This document shows, in pieces, positions 8,641-20,675 of a stretch of 64,000 nucleotides of DNA. The stretch is from contig NC_090023.1 of assembly GCF_037176765.1 (NCBI RefSeq), forward strand, positions 108,320,366 through 108,384,365, read 5' to 3'. The first letter of the stretch is position 1, and every line of letters starts with the position of its first letter. This DNA is from Anolis sagrei. Lineage: Eukaryota > Chordata > Lepidosauria > Squamata > Anolidae. The position numbers and the translations under genes were made by a program. The notes beneath the pieces are model-generated. The model saw only the letters and a list, made by a program, of their open reading frames with translations. It had not been told where the DNA came from and made no database searches.

Positions 8641-9475
8641 TGCATTAATTCTAGGTCTAGATGTGCTCTTCAGTTTCACACAGGGCATTGCATTAGATTC
8701 TCATCATTGCTACATTAAAATAATGTGATATTATTAAGGATTGCATGGATTGTATGAGAAATGACGAGAACCCTCTAAAAACAGATACTACATACTAAGT
8801 GTTACTGTCAAACCCATTAGGTAATTCTCCAGTACAATAGTGTTCTTGAGGAGCTTCCCTACATTTCAGAGTCCTGGTGAATTATGACCATTACCCTAGC
8901 CAAGTCTTCTCCTTGCTGGGTTTTCATGGTCTAATAGGATTTTATTCAATTATGGAAAAATGTTTCCCCCAGATGGCACTGTCTGAAATTGTAATTATTA
9001 GATGTGACCAACAGAGAAATCACACCATTTTAGATGAACACTATTTCGTTAACAGCTTTGGAAGATATAAAAACCTGTTCAAGCCACACGTATAATTCTG
9101 CACACATTTTTCTACGCATTTGCCTGTGTCAAAAATCCCAAAATACTTATCTGTATTTTCTCATTTTTCTTTATGTTGAATAATCACTTTTCCTGTTTGC
9201 AACACCTTCCTTCTTGACATAGGATGTGCCTTCACTGCTACTTTAAGCCAAATGGGAGCTTAATCAGGTCCATGAAACATGGAGCTGATTCATCATAATG
9301 CAGGCCAAGGCCACTTAATGCAAGCCTTTAATTGTATCAACAGAAGTTGTGGATACTACAAACCTTTCCCCAAATTCCAGAGTAACACCTGGGCTGGGAA
9401 ATAGATACAGTGTGTCCCTCTTATTTCTGCTTCCTTTTTTTGAGGCTTTCAGTACACGTGACATGTTTCAAGGTG
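8641..9475. other. Unassigned DNA
   Basis: A plus-strand frame at 8877-9095 (72 codons) has no recognisable motif and no supporting splice sites, so it is treated as chance. No repeat is recognised. Confidence 0.3.
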
Positions 9476-9645
9476 CTCAATTGATTAATCTCTACCTTGT
9501 GTGACTGTGGAGCAGAACAAACAACTCAGCATCTGTATGCTTGCCCACAATACCCTGCCTCATACACAGAAAGAACAATTGTTCAAAACCACAGACAATG
9601 TGGTAACTTGCCCGTTTTTGGTCTAAAATTATTTAGCCACTTGTG
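9476..9645 (+). mobile_element. LINE C-terminal remnant
   Basis: The plus strand encodes CDCGAEQTTQHLYACPQYPA, the Cys/His motif of a non-LTR reverse transcriptase C-terminus. It resembles the block EEQTTDHLLQCSLSPARCT of the LINE at 18650-19020, so it is probably a related lineage. Only about 50 codons survive. Confidence 0.55.
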
Positions 9646-9769
9646 CATCCTCTATTTTATCAGTTTTATCCTTATTTCTGCAATGCTTCTGACACTAGAT
9701 GAAATTAATTAACCAATTTGCAATGCTCATATGCTCTGGAAATTCCTACCAAGGAAGACTACAGTCAGG

Positions 9770-9904
9770 CCTCCATATTTGCAGATATGATGTTTGCAGA
9801 TTTGAGCATTCATGAATTTGAGTAATATGTTCTCTCTAGGAAACGTTGCACCTCTAATGCAATTCTGTCATCAACTCTTTGTCAGAAATTGAGCATACTG
9901 TTGT
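9770..9904. repeat. Possible DNA-transposon (Tigger-like) remnant
   Basis: The text 'cagtcaggcctccatatttg' followed by 'cagatatgatgtttgcagat' and 'tgttctctctaggaa' resembles old pogo/Tigger-type MITEs. Similar wording recurs at 16870-17450. Evidence is weak. Confidence 0.35.
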
Positions 9905-10068
9905 GCTGGAGGACTAAGGCTGGATCTACGCTGCCATAGAATACAGATTATCAAAGCTGATAATTCATATTATCTGCTTTGAACAGGATTATACAAATCT
10001 ACACTGCCATGTATCAGTGTAAAGCAGATAATATGGATTTTATATGGCATTGTAGAAGGGGCCTTACA
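9905..10068. repeat. MITE of the 'ggccccttccac' family
   Basis: It starts 'aaggctggatctacgctgcc' and ends 'ggcattgtagaaggggcctta', with terminal inverted repeats. The body 'tctgctttgaacaggattata' is shared with the copies at 2990, 15233, 34928 and 36424. Confidence 0.6.
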
Positions 10069-10154
10069 GATTCTAGGATTTTGTAAGACCTGCAACATGG
10101 TTTTATGGTAACACTGAAGGGTTTAGAAATCCCTAAAATCTACAAGAGTCTACA

Positions 10155-10405
10155 ATGGCTTCAAACTACAGAAAAGGAGATTCCACCTGAACATTAGGAA
10201 GAACTTTCTAACGGTGAGAGCTGTTCAGCAGTGTAACTCTCTGCCCTGGAGTGTGGTGGAGGCTCCTTCTTTGGAGGCTTTTAAACAGAGGCTGGATGGC
10301 CATCTGTTGGGACCGCTTTGAATGCAATTTTCCTGCTTCTTGGCAGGGGGTTGGACTGGATGACCCATGAGGTCTCTTCCAACTGAAGGATTCTATGATT
10401 CGATG
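10155..10405 (+). mobile_element. CR1 LINE 3' end
   Basis: The plus strand reads as CR1 ORF2 C-terminus in diverged form (caggaagaactttctaacgg, 'ggtggaggctccttctttgg'). It ends 'caactgaaggattctatgattcgatgattc', the short tandem 3' repeat characteristic of CR1. It is 5'-truncated. Confidence 0.8.
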
Positions 10406-11024
10406 ATTCATACTGTAGTGAGGTATACTTCAAACATCCTCCTCCATCCTGTTAGTGCTTATTTATTGAATATCGATACTAATTTGAAGAATTGTTATTG
10501 CTGGACTGGACTGCTACATCTCCACAGAACAATATGAGGATCCAGGACGAGACATTCTGTTCACAAAATCCCAGATCTTTTCTTCTTTTAAAAATACACT
10601 TCAGTTCTCTGCAGAAAGTGATTACAATATAATTCACCTGACGGATATGGTATTATTGTCATGACCATTACCATCTGAAAGCTGCTCACACATAACTTTC
10701 AAGGCTGAAAGACCATCACAGCTATTTCTAGGGCTAAAGAACACTGACCAGCAACTGTTTTCACTGCTTCCTTGTCTATGCAGTCACTCCTTTTTTAAAA
10801 AGGGGAAAACAAACAAGAATAAAAAAAATCATTCAGTACCAACACAGTATTTGTAAGAGTAATTTGGGAGAGACCTAAATTATCAAGTCACCCTTAAAAC
10901 ACTCCCTTCATCTCCATTGAGACATAACCTTCAGTGCCCCCTAAAACAAGTCCTACAATTCAGGAATATAAATTTCCTGCATTTCCTTTAACAGATCCAC
11001 CCCAATTAAGAGAATGAACAGGCC
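10406..11024. other. Unassigned DNA
   Basis: AT-rich sequence with no exon and no named repeat. Confidence 0.3.
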
Positions 11025-11150
11025 AGGGAAGAGTCTTTCCTGTTGGTGATATTATCCAGCCTTTTGCCCAATTGTTGGGAGTGCTTTGACTGTGCTTTTC
11101 CAGCATGGCACAAGGGGGTTGGACTCGATGGCCCCTGGGACTTACACTGA
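11025..11150 (+). mobile_element. CR1-like 3' end fragment
   Basis: The text 'gggagtgctttgactgtgct', 'ttccagcatggcacaaggggg' and 'ttggactcgatggcccctgg' is the last part of a CR1-like element without its terminal repeat. Old copy. Confidence 0.6.
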
Positions 11151-11590
11151 AATACTGTTAAATTTATGTTGATTAAAATTGTTCTTCATTTTAAATATTG
11201 TATTGTTCTTACTTTCTTTCTTTTTTGCACTACAAACAAGATATGTGCAGTGCACATAGGAATTTCTTCATGCTTTTTTCAATTAGCTTCCATAAACATT
11301 CTCCATCCATCTGCCACTGGCCCGGCCCATCTGTCAAATTTTAAAATGCAATGCAGCCTCTCTGTCCAAAAGTTTATTGGGTCTCGATGAGAAACTTTTC
11401 CTTAAAAAAGGGCTACACATCTTTAAGAGTTTGAGAATAAATGCTGTTTGGCACCACTTGAACTGCCATGGCCCAATGCTTTAACATCCTGGCAGTTGTA
11501 ATTTGGTGAGGCCCCAGCACTCTTTAGCAGAAAAAGCTAAAAAACCTTGCAAAACTACAACTCCAGGATTCCTTAGCAGTTCAGCATCTA
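11151..11590. other. Unassigned DNA
   Basis: A 74-codon plus-strand frame at 11166-11390 is without motif and is treated as chance. No repeat is recognised. Confidence 0.3.
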
Positions 11591-12890
11591 CATGAAACCG
11601 CTGGGTGAGGTCATCCAGAGTTTTGGAGTACAGTGCCATCTCTACGCAGATGACACCCAACTCCACTACTCTTTTCCATCAAAAGCCAAGGAAGCCCCTC
11701 AGATACTGGACTAGTGCCTGGCTGCTGTGATGATCTGGATGAGGGCGAACAAGCTGAAGATTAATCCCGACAAGACAGAGGTCCTCCAGGTCAGTCGTAC
11801 ATCTGATTGGGGTATGAGGTGGCAACCTGTGCTTGACGGGGTTGAACTCCCCCTGAAGTCACAGGTCCACTGCTTGGGGGTCCTCCTGGATTCAGCGCTG
11901 GCGCTTGATGCACAAGTGTCAGCGGTGGCTGGGAGGGCCTTCGTACAATTAAAACTTGTGCACCAGCTGTGACCATACCTCGTGAGATCTGACTTGACCA
12001 TGGTGGTCCACGCCTTAGTTACCTCTAGACTGGACTACTGCAATGCACTCTACGTGGGCGTTCCCTTGAAGACGGCCTGGAAACTTCAATTGGTCCAACG
12101 TTCGGCAGCCAGCCTACTAACTGGGGTGAATTACAGGGGGCAGTCAACCCCCCTGTTTAAGGAGCTCCATTGGCTGCCGTTCATTTTCCAGTCCCAATTC
12201 AAAGTGCAGGTCATCACCTATAAAGCCCTAAATGGTTGGGACCCCCCTACCTCCGTGACCGCATCTCCTTCCACAAACCTGCACATTCCCTCCAATCCTC
12301 GGCAGACACCCTCCTCTCACATCTTCCTCTATCACAGGCATGACTTGTGGGAATGAGGGAGAAAGCCTTCTCCTCTATGGCCCCCCAGCTATGGAACTCG
12401 CTACCTGGTGAGATTAGGCAAGCCCCCACCCTAGCAGCCTTTAAGAAAGATCTAAAAATCTGGCTTTTCCGATGTGATTTTGGAGAGTGACCAGTCCTGT
12501 TGTTTCACTTACACTGCTTCCCTCATATTGAACTTTCTCCCACCTTATTGAAAGTCTAATTCCACTGTTCAGTCCCCTATGAGCTCCCCCCCCCCCACAA
12601 ATGTACCTTTTTATTGCTATCTCACCCAGCGCTTTATCATTTTACGTCGTGCATTTGGCCTGCCCGCTGTGTTTTAGTTTCCACTATGTTATTTTGTACT
12701 GTTTATTTTACTTGATTGGTTTATTTATTTTATTGTGATGTTATTATTTTGTTGTTTATATTTTATGTTGCTGTAATGTATCGCTGCTCATGTAAGCCGC
12801 TCCGAGTCCCCTTTGGGGAGATGTTGGCAGGGTATAAATAAAAATTATTATTGTTGTTGCTGCTGTTGTTGTTGTTTTTTCGGCAGTAAG
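11591..12890 (+). mobile_element. L2-clade LINE, 5'-truncated
   Basis: The plus strand encodes the L2 reverse-transcriptase end in order: WMRANKLKINPDKTEVLQVS, LDGVELPLKSQVHCLGVLLD, HALVTSRLDYCNALYVGVP and ELHWLPFIFQSQFKVQVITY. After the ORF comes a 3' UTR ending 'aagccgctccgagtcccctt', 'gggtataaataaaaattatt' and a (TTG)n tail. It is clearly related to, but diverged from, the intact copy at 22075-26650 (minus strand). The reading frame is broken, so the copy is dead. Confidence 0.9.
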
Positions 12891-13600
12891 ATAGATGCAC
12901 TCAAAGGGGCACATCTATCTAAGATCTCACATACATCTTAGAAAAAGAGCCAAGTTTCTACACCACAGAAATCTGCAATAATAGCATCTAGAGGTGACCC
13001 TTGCATTCTCTCACAGCACCTCCAGCTTCAGATGAGCCCATGTAACGGCCAACTTTATTTTTTTTTTAAAGCAGGGATGTTACAGTCATCACTCTTATAA
13101 TGATGATTTATAAGCCTTTGTTCAATCTTTGTTTTAGATTACATAAAGAGGTTCTGTTATGGTTGTCTGGAGATGGTTTTTAAATTGAGTTACTCCTACC
13201 CTTTCATTTCTCCTTGATATCTCTCTACCATATGTCTTAATTTTTCTACTCATCACAATCTTGTCTTCTCCATTTTTTTCCTTATCGGTACAATTGTTCA
13301 GCCACAGTTTCAACCTAAGACTTTTAGAGATATGTCTTAAAACAATACTGCCTGGGCCTATAGAAACCTGGAGTGGTGGATTGGTTGAGTGCTGGATTGG
13401 GAATCTGAGAGACCATTGAAATGGAGCAATTTAGGGCAGCTGCAGATAGTGAGATCTGAGCCGCAGATAGCTGCAACCTGGGACTGTGAGCCAACCCCCA
13501 TTAGGCAGTGATTGGCACCGGAGCCCAACCACTTTGAGAGTTTGTGCACTTGGCAAGTTATAGGCCTAATCCAACAAGATAAAATTCACCAAGTTGGGAA
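12891..13600. other. Unassigned DNA
   Basis: Around 13370-13540 some wording (ggtggattggttgagtgctgg) is tRNA-SINE-like but too eroded to call. No exon seen. Confidence 0.3.
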
Positions 13601-15232
13601 AAAAGCCACCAAAGTCTTTATTAAAGTCAGCTGAAGTGATGCCAGCCTGTGGTAATCCGCCAAAAGTTAGCTGAAATACATAACAGTTAAACATGCAATT
13701 TTATACATTTCAGATTCGAAGTTCCCGCCGCCTTCAGTTGGACCCAGCTTTGCCGTGATTGGTTGAGCCGGCATGATGTCAGTGAGGACTCCCTGCAGAG
13801 ATGGGAGTTTGGCATGCCTCAGCCAATGGGAGAGTGCCAGCCACCTCTGATGCAGATTTCCCTCTGTCCAATGGTTGGGGAGGAGCAGGCAGGTCCCAGA
13901 ACAATGAGTGAAGATGTGACTTTTGATGGGACTAACTATTCGTGGCATGAAAAACACAATGGACCTAATATTGTCCATCCTTGTAGGAAATAAATGTTCA
14001 TTTGCTGGAAATAAGAAAGGGGAAATGACTCTTTTTTGGAAAAAACAGTAGCATGGTTTCCCGTGACTGTGAACTCCATAGTAAATGGTAAATGTCACAT
14101 ATTGTTCAAGCAGCAACACAAAGGACGGTTGGGCCTCAGGACTCCGGTAGTTTCTTGTATCGATGAGTTACATTGAGGTAGCTGATTGAATCCAATCATG
14201 TGCAATTGAAGCTTGGCAAGATGTTGGCTGATCTTCTCAGGATAGGAAAATGTAGGCAAAAGGTCACCACAAGGCTAGACAGGCAGCTTCTCCAATAATT
14301 TCATATGGAGATATAAAAGTATATACAAAATTATACATATACATACATGAGGGGCCATGGTTACAGGGGGACCCACAACTGGAAGCCCAATCCCTGCAGG
14401 TTGCGGTCCACACATAGATTGGGGCACGAGGGGCTCCTATCTCCCTCGGGTTTTTCATGGGGAAGAAAAATAAAATAACAGGAAGGAATAAAAGCCTGAG
14501 GGGGAAGACATGTACATGAGGGTCCCATGGACAAAGCGAACCCTACAATGGATAGACAAGAGTCCATGGGGAGGGGAGAAACATACACAAGGAGTCAGTG
14601 AGTCTGAGTGGAACCTCTACGGTCCCCAAGCCCACTAGGGTTAAACATGAGTTGTGAGATTTAGGTCTTGGCACAAGGGGTAGGTATTATGGGTTAGTTA
14701 AGTTAGTCAGGGAAGGAGAAAGGTTACAGGTCTTAGTGTGGGGCTTCTGGGAGAACCGGAGTCCCTGTAGGATTGGACTTTAGGCTGATGGGTTTAAAAG
14801 GTCAAGAGAGAGCTTGGAGCCAAAGATCACAGATACCGGGGAGGAACGATGGGTTTCGGTATCCACAATTTAAAGGGATGCAGTTCCTGGGCCCGGAGGG
14901 GGCAGGGTTAGGTTAATGGGGGTTTATGGGTTATATGTGGTGAGTATTGCAGTGCAGATTGTATCCTGGTCTCAAGTCCCGGTTCTCTCCAGCAGCAGCT
15001 GGAAATGCAGATGTAGTTTGAAAATAATGGTGGGAAAGGAAAAAGAGACACAGAAAGTATTCATTTCTTTATTAAAAATTAGGATTGAGCTGTATAGTCC
15101 TCGGGGGAGGGGTGGCTGCTGCTGGGCCCCTCCAGAGCGAGGGTTGGCACAAGGAGGATCTGTAAGGTGGCATCAATTCATTCATTTGACTTGGGAAATC
15201 CTTTTGGGCTCGCTAACACCAGTGTTTGCATT
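13601..15232. other. Unassigned G-rich stretch, possibly an old mobile element
   Basis: The plus strand is unusually G-rich between about 14340 and 15130. Two minus-strand AATAAA signals occur near its ends (plus-strand 'tctttattaaagtcagc' at about 13616 and 'ttctttattaaaaattag' at about 15066). This suggests a retroelement end, but I see no reverse-transcriptase, capsid or integrase text and no matching terminal repeats. The frames in this block (up to 150 codons) have no recognisable motif. Confidence 0.3.
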
Positions 15233-15378
15233 CAGGCCCCATCTACACTGACATATAATCCTGTTTCTGAATCCAGGTTATTTGCTTTGAACTGGATTAT
15301 ATGGCAGTGTAGATCCAGGCCCCTTCTACACTACCATATAATCCAGATTATCGAAGCAGATAATCAACACGTCCATCT
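15233..15378. repeat. MITE of the 'ggccccttccac' family
   Basis: The text 'tttgctttgaactggattat', 'atggcagtgtagatccaggcc' and 'ccttctacactaccatataa' is the family body. Two partial copies appear to adjoin, one ending at about 15322 and the next starting there. Confidence 0.55.
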
Positions 15379-15955
15379 TAGAATATAAACATTAATGGTG
15401 TGCAGGTAGATTTTATAAATAGTTTACTTCGTGTTTTGTTCTGTTTTCGTATAATACATACCAAAACTACTTGGGGGGTGGGTTATGTGTAAGTGTGTGT
15501 GTGTTTAATAAAGAAAGCACCAAAAGGTATCAAAATCAGCCATACAAAGTTTTAGCTATGGAAAACTACTTAATGCAACAAGCAGAGATCCCATGCTATT
15601 ATTAGGAGCAGTGATGCAGTTCTCTCCATATGCTGAAAATACTATGAGATGCGGAGAGACAGCGTTTACTTTGTGAATCCACTTTAAAATTGATATTTTT
15701 GTACTGTATGTTGTACAGTTCAGGCTGGTAGACAGCAAATGCATGGTTACACAAAACTTTGAGAGAAAATCTAAATGTAGCTATAATGTTCAGAAGCACT
15801 TTCATGCATTATTGTTCTAAATTGCAAAATCCATTTAAGGTGATACTCATAATGCTCTCAGGACAAACTCTTTCCTAAATACCCAGAGAAATGGTTTATG
15901 TTTGTGTAATAGCATCTTGATATTAAATTAGTATTTGACATAACGCTGCCTAATA
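15379..15955. other. Unassigned DNA
   Basis: A short (GT)n run lies near 15493-15505. No exon and no named repeat. Confidence 0.3.
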
Positions 15956-16080
15956 TTACAACAACACTTCAACAGAAAGGAGGAAACCATAAAATGAACA
16001 AAATCTGGAGGGGAAACATGTAGTTTCCAGTCATTGCAGGAAAACATATAATTGTAATATGTAAATGTAAGTTTAAAAAC
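15956..16080 (+). mobile_element. Penelope-like element fragment
   Basis: The text 'cttcaacagaaaggaggaaa' and 'ccataaaatgaacaaaatctgg' matches the stretch encoding FNRKEE-(T/I)MKMNKIW in the copies at 6820-6870 and 63540-63590. The fragment is short and dead. Confidence 0.5.
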
Positions 16081-17687
16081 TGCAAGAACATGCCTTGAAG
16101 TTGGAGAAAGGGTGTTGGACGTAAGCATGAGCAGCCAAGTAATTTCCACCTTTCCACAAAACAGGAAGGCTTTCTCCAAATGAGTGAAGATAAAGTAGAT
16201 TGTCCTACTGATGCCCTCTCTTGTTGTGACAAGAAAGCATAGCCCTAGTACCTAGGAGCCACTGCACTGGAAGATGGGGATTAGTGAAGCTCATTGAAAT
16301 CCTGACAGCCAATCTGTTATTTAGCATTGGTACAGAGCCTACTAGAACACAAATACACTATATCACATAGTTGTGAAATGCTACCAGCTATGGATAATAA
16401 AGCCATAATTCACTGGGAAGCCAATACCCTTTGCCGGGTGCATCAGGCAACCATGATTACAGTGTGAAGATCAGCTTTCCCTTTCATGACTTGTAAATCA
16501 AACACAGAATTTGGCTTCTGTATTTACCCACCCACCCCCTAATTTCCTAGCAGCAACCATTTCAAGCTAATTAATCTTACTCAATCCAATGGTCTGAACA
16601 ACACTTGATTTTCAATTCAACCTTCTGCAAATGTTTACAGTAGATGGAGATCTGACATTGTAGTCACTGATAAATGGGAGGTACAATATCAATATCATGC
16701 TACTGTGTAATCGATTTTATTACAATTCTTAGGAATGGAAAACATCCAAATAAATGTATGTGTATTTACTGTCCTTAAACAGAAAGCTCAGTATAATTTA
16801 TGGGTTGTTGTGTTTTTTAGCAAAATATATTTAAATAAAACTCTTTCAGAAGATGAGTTATCTATATTTTAAAATAGAGTTGCACCTCCACTTTCACAGG
16901 GATTAACAATGCAGGATTCCCATGAAAGTGGGGAAAATGCAAATAAACAATATCACTATTTTTTTAACCTGGGAGGACATTACCTTCACAATTTTTGGAT
17001 CCTCCTGAGCAACTCTATAGGGCTTAAATTTTTAGAGAAATGTTCTCTCTAGCAGTCTATAGGTCCTCCAGTGAGACTGTGTGGTCAACATCCAGTTAAC
17101 CATAGAGTTTACCTGGCAGACCTGGATTCTTATAAGAGAACATCAAATCCATAAATAACACTATGTAATACAATTTTGTTCCTGGATTATAAATGTAATT
17201 TCCTAATTGGTTCTATCATTAAAAACATGGGAAAAGTTTATTAAACCACAAAAACTTTGTTTTGCAGGACTTTCTGCAGCACATCTTGCTATAGTTTTTC
17301 AATGAACACGAAGTTTCTGGGGTATAAAACTACTTTCAACATAAGTACTGCACAATTAAACAGGAATAACACTTTCAAACCAGGAACAGAATTGTTTCAA
17401 ATTTTGATACATAGTGTAATAGAATCTACAAAAGTTTGACCCACAAATGTGGGTGGTTGACTGCATAGCTATTCAAACCAGTATGTAAAGGACAGTGGCT
17501 ATTTGTGTGTACTGGCTTTCACTGCTATTTGATTGTGTATGATAAGAAGGCAGGCTCTCTACTGAGTGCGATTCTGGTTCAGTGCAAAAACAATCCTGGT
17601 TTTACACCTGTCATCCACAAGGTGGCACTGTATAGGTCTACACTGCACAGAACAGTTTAGTGGCAACTTTTGTGGCTGTTCAATTTA
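16081..17687. other. Unassigned DNA, partly old MITE-like
   Basis: At 16870-17130 and 17430-17460 there is wording of eroded DNA-transposon type (ctccactttcacagggatt, gagaaatgttctctctag, 'cccacaaatgtgggtggttgac'). No complete element can be bounded. No exon seen. Confidence 0.35.
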
Positions 17688-18013
17688 CAGTAGAGACTCG
17701 CTTATCCAATCTTCACTCATCCAACTTTCTGTATTATCCAACACAGTCTGCCTCTCGCCCAGATACACAGCTGTTTCAATACATTGTGATGTTTTGGTGC
17801 TAAATTTGTAAATAATTACTACATAATGTTACTGTGTATTGAACTGCTTTTTCTGTCAATTTGTTGTAAAATATGATGTGTTGGTGCTTAATTTGTAAAA
17901 TCATAATGTAATTTGATGTTTAATAGGCTTTTCCTTAATCCCTCATTATCTAACATTTTCCCTTATCCAACATTCTGCAGGCCCGTTTATGTTGGATAAG
18001 CGAGACGCTACTG
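17688..18013. repeat. Tigger/pogo-type MITE with TA target duplication
   Basis: The 326-bp element starts cagtagagactcgcttatcc and ends ggataagcgagacgctactg, giving terminal inverted repeats of about 21 bp. It is flanked by TA on both sides (17686-17687 and 18014-18015). An internal partial duplication is visible (gatgttttggtgctaaattt / gatgtgttggtgcttaattt). It has no coding capacity. The ends are of the Tc1/mariner-Tigger type. Confidence 0.8.
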
Positions 18014-18224
18014 TACTTTGAAATCAAGGTGTGAGGCCAAATTAGAAGCTTTGAATGAATTCTTTATCTCATTAATTTAAAAGAAAAAAGGGGGTTGATT
18101 AAAACCATAGTACTGGCAAGGGAGGGGTTAGCTATTTCCCTCTTTCACATTCCCTCAGTATAAACCCATTTTAAGAACAAACAAGCATCTCGAGCTCTGA
18201 GGATTACTTGGGAAGGAATCCCAT

Positions 18225-19020
18225 TGGAGCATTGCAGCACACGAGTTACCCTGGATTGTTCTCTGGCCTATGAGAAGCACTGCTTGAATATCAAGCAAAA
18301 AGTGGGCACTAGAAATAATATTATACGAAAGCTGACTGGCACAACCTGGGGGTCACAACCAGATACAGTGAAAAGATCTGCCCTTGCACTTTGCTACTCT
18401 GCTGCTGATTATACATACCCAGTATGGAACACATATCACCATGGATGCAGCTCTTAATGAGATATGCTGCATTAGCACAGAATATCTATACCCCACGCCT
18501 CTGGAGAAATACTGTTTAGCTGGTATTGCACCACCTGACATCCGCTGAGAAGTAGCAGCCAGTAATGAAATGACCAAAGCAGTGACATCTCCGGCCCATC
18601 CTCTGTTCGGATATCAGCCAGCATGCCAATGACTTAAATCAATTATTTTCTAAGATCTACAGAGATACTCGCAGGAACATCTCAGCAAGCAAAAGTCCAA
18701 AAATGGCAGGCTAAAACCCGGAACCTCAAGCCACGGCTGATACCAAATGAGAGACTCCCTCTTGGGCACACAGAAGCCTGGGCGACTTGGAAGGCACTGA
18801 ACAGACTGCGCTCTGGCACCACGAGATGCAGAGCCAACCTTCAGAAATGGCGCCACAAAGTGGAGTCCATGATAGGTGAGCATGGAGAAGAGCAAACCAC
18901 AGACCACCTGCTACAATGCAGCCTGAGCCCTGCCAGATGCACAATGGAGGACTTCCTTATAACAACACCAGAGGCACTCCAAGTGGCCAGCTTCTGGTCA
19001 AAGGACATTTAATATAATGC
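18225..19020 (+). mobile_element. LINE 3' half (non-LTR retrotransposon, clade unsure)
   Basis: This is the best copy of its family in the window. Blocks in order on the plus strand: LDCSLAYEKHCLNIKQKVGT, NNIIRKLTGTTWGSQPDTV, SALALCYSAADYTYPVWNTY, then HPLFGYQPA, ALNRLRSGTTRCRANLQKW, EEQTTDHLLQCSLSPARCT and EALQVASFWSKDI-stop. The frame is broken in several places. The layout (post-catalytic reverse-transcriptase region followed by a Cys/His motif) is that of a non-LTR LINE. Other copies lie at 4487-6175 and 63720-64000 (minus). Confidence 0.75.
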
Positions 19021-19421
19021 CACGTTTTTAAACGCTGTTTTTTTTTTAAAGAAAATACATTACAATTGTACCCTTGGTTCGCTTTTGATATGAAAAATAA
19101 TAGTATAAACCCACAAACTTTTATTTGCCAAATTTATTTGTAGGTTTTCCTTAATAGGGAAAAGAATGCTTTTATATTTAAGAAAGCACTAAATTATCAG
19201 CTCCTTGGGCAGTGATTTTAACACTTTATTCCAGGACCGATTTGCAGTGTCAAATTCTGGATCGGCCTTTGGGATGGTTTTGGACTGGCCTTTAGGATGT
19301 TGCTTTGAATAAGCCAATGTGGTAATTATCAGTAGTTACTTTTTGAAGTAACAAACTGTAACCATGTTACTTTTTGTCTATATTGGCCAGGATGGTAATG
19401 GAGTACTTTTCATGTGTAATA
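19021..19421. other. Unassigned DNA
   Basis: Contains 'gtagttactttttgaagtaac' and 'gtaaccatgttactttttgt', short inverted and direct repeats, possibly remnants of a DNA transposon. No exon. Confidence 0.3.
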
Positions 19422-19498
19422 CAGGGTTAGTCAAAATGAATAGGCCAATTCGGCTACAATTAATTTTCTTATTGGCCTATTCATTTTGACTAACCCTG
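19422..19498. repeat. 77-bp mariner-type palindromic MITE
   Basis: It starts cagggttagtcaaaatgaat and ends attcattttgactaaccctg, perfect inverted repeats of about 30 bp. It is flanked by TA (19420-19421 and 19499-19500). The repeats are almost undiverged, so the insertion or the family may be fairly young. Confidence 0.85.
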
Positions 19499-19877
19499 TA
19501 TAATGTTACTGAGCAATTCAAGGGAAAGAACGAAAGGTTTTGTGGATATTGCATTGTTTTACTGTACATCTAGCAAGGGCATGTGTGTGCCATGCACGTG
19601 GCAACCATGCAAATTCCTGTGTTGTGTCTGTGTGGGCAAAGGCAGAAGGAAAAATACAGGTCGCTTAGTCCTTGGGATTACAATGATCTGACATAGAAAT
19701 TGAGTGCCTGGTGAAGAAAACTATTGTCTGTCTCTGCAAGTGGTTTTCAATAATCTCTTCTGACTACTTCCCCACCCTCACACAAAGACTGGAGGATCAG
19801 TCACTTCTCATATACAGTAGGAGAGAGAGGTGAATTGTTGTTAAGAATGCAACTCTATGCACAATAAGATTTTTTAA

Positions 19878-20130
19878 AATTGTGTCTGAAGTGGTTTGAG
19901 AAATTGCAAGTCGCTTCTGGTGTGAGAGCATTGACCATCTGCAGGGACGTTGCCCAGGGGACACCCGGATGTTTTACTATCCTGTGTGAGGCTTCTGTCA
20001 TGTCCCCATATGGGAAGCTGGAGCTGACAGATGGGAGCTCACCCCATTTTGCAGATTTGAACCGCTGACTTTCAGGTCAGCAGTTTAGCCGACACAAGGG
20101 TTTAACCCATTGCACCACCGTGGCTCCCTT
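19878..20130 (-). repeat. Lizard SINE with LINE-like 3' tail, minus strand
   Basis: Read on the minus strand: head 'gggagccacggtggtgcaatg' with 'ctgaccttgaaagtcagcggttc'-like B-box, body 'agctccagcttcccatatgg', 'gggtgtcccctgggcaacgt', tail 'agcgacttgcaatttctca'. Same family as 1893-2168. Confidence 0.7.
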
Positions 20131-20176
20131 ACAATAAGAAATGAATTCAATGGGATTTATTTATCTAGACCTAGTA

Positions 20177-20675
20177 CAGGCTGTCCCCAAGTTACAAACA
20201 AGATAGATTCTGTAGGTTAGTTCTTAAGCTGAATTTGTTTGTAAGTTGGAACAAGTACTTTTAAAAGTGTAACTCCAGCCATACACACACATACACACAT
20301 ATGGAGTAACACTTTAATAAGTACCTGTTCCAACTTACAAACGAATTCAACTTAAAAATTTACACACACACACACACACACACAGGGAAGGATTAATACC
20401 CCTCTGGTGTTTGTTTGTTTTGTTGTCTGAGTCCCTGTTCAGATTTCACCCCACTTTCTGTCCCTGTGATATTTGGATTTTGACAAGCTTGGCTCGTTGT
20501 AGAAACAACTTTTGTCTATAAAGCATCAGTGGAGACACGTTTCCTCCATGATAACTTTTTCAGGAGTGACTTTCCCTTCTGAGGGGTAGACTTCTCTCAC
20601 TTCCTGTTCTCTCACCCCCGTTCTTAACTATTAGTCATTTATAAATTTGGGTGTTTGTAACTTGGGGACCGCTTG
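20177..20675. repeat. Tc1/mariner-type MITE, about 0.5 kb
   Basis: The ends are inverted: caggctgtccccaagttaca at the left and tgtaacttggggaccgcttg at the right. Both are flanked by TA (20175-20176 and 20676-20677). Inside is a second inverted pair (ttggaacaagtacttttaaa / aagtacctgttccaacttac) and a CA microsatellite at 20365-20384. No transposase text. Confidence 0.75.

Noticed and set aside
13667-14119. 150-codon minus-strand frame as a possible host exon
   Set aside because: No recognisable domain, no convincing splice sites, and it lies in a block that is probably repetitive.
13601-15232. LTR retroelement call for the G-rich block
   Set aside because: Poly(A)-like signals alone are not enough; I see no paired terminal repeats, primer-binding site, or polymerase or capsid text.
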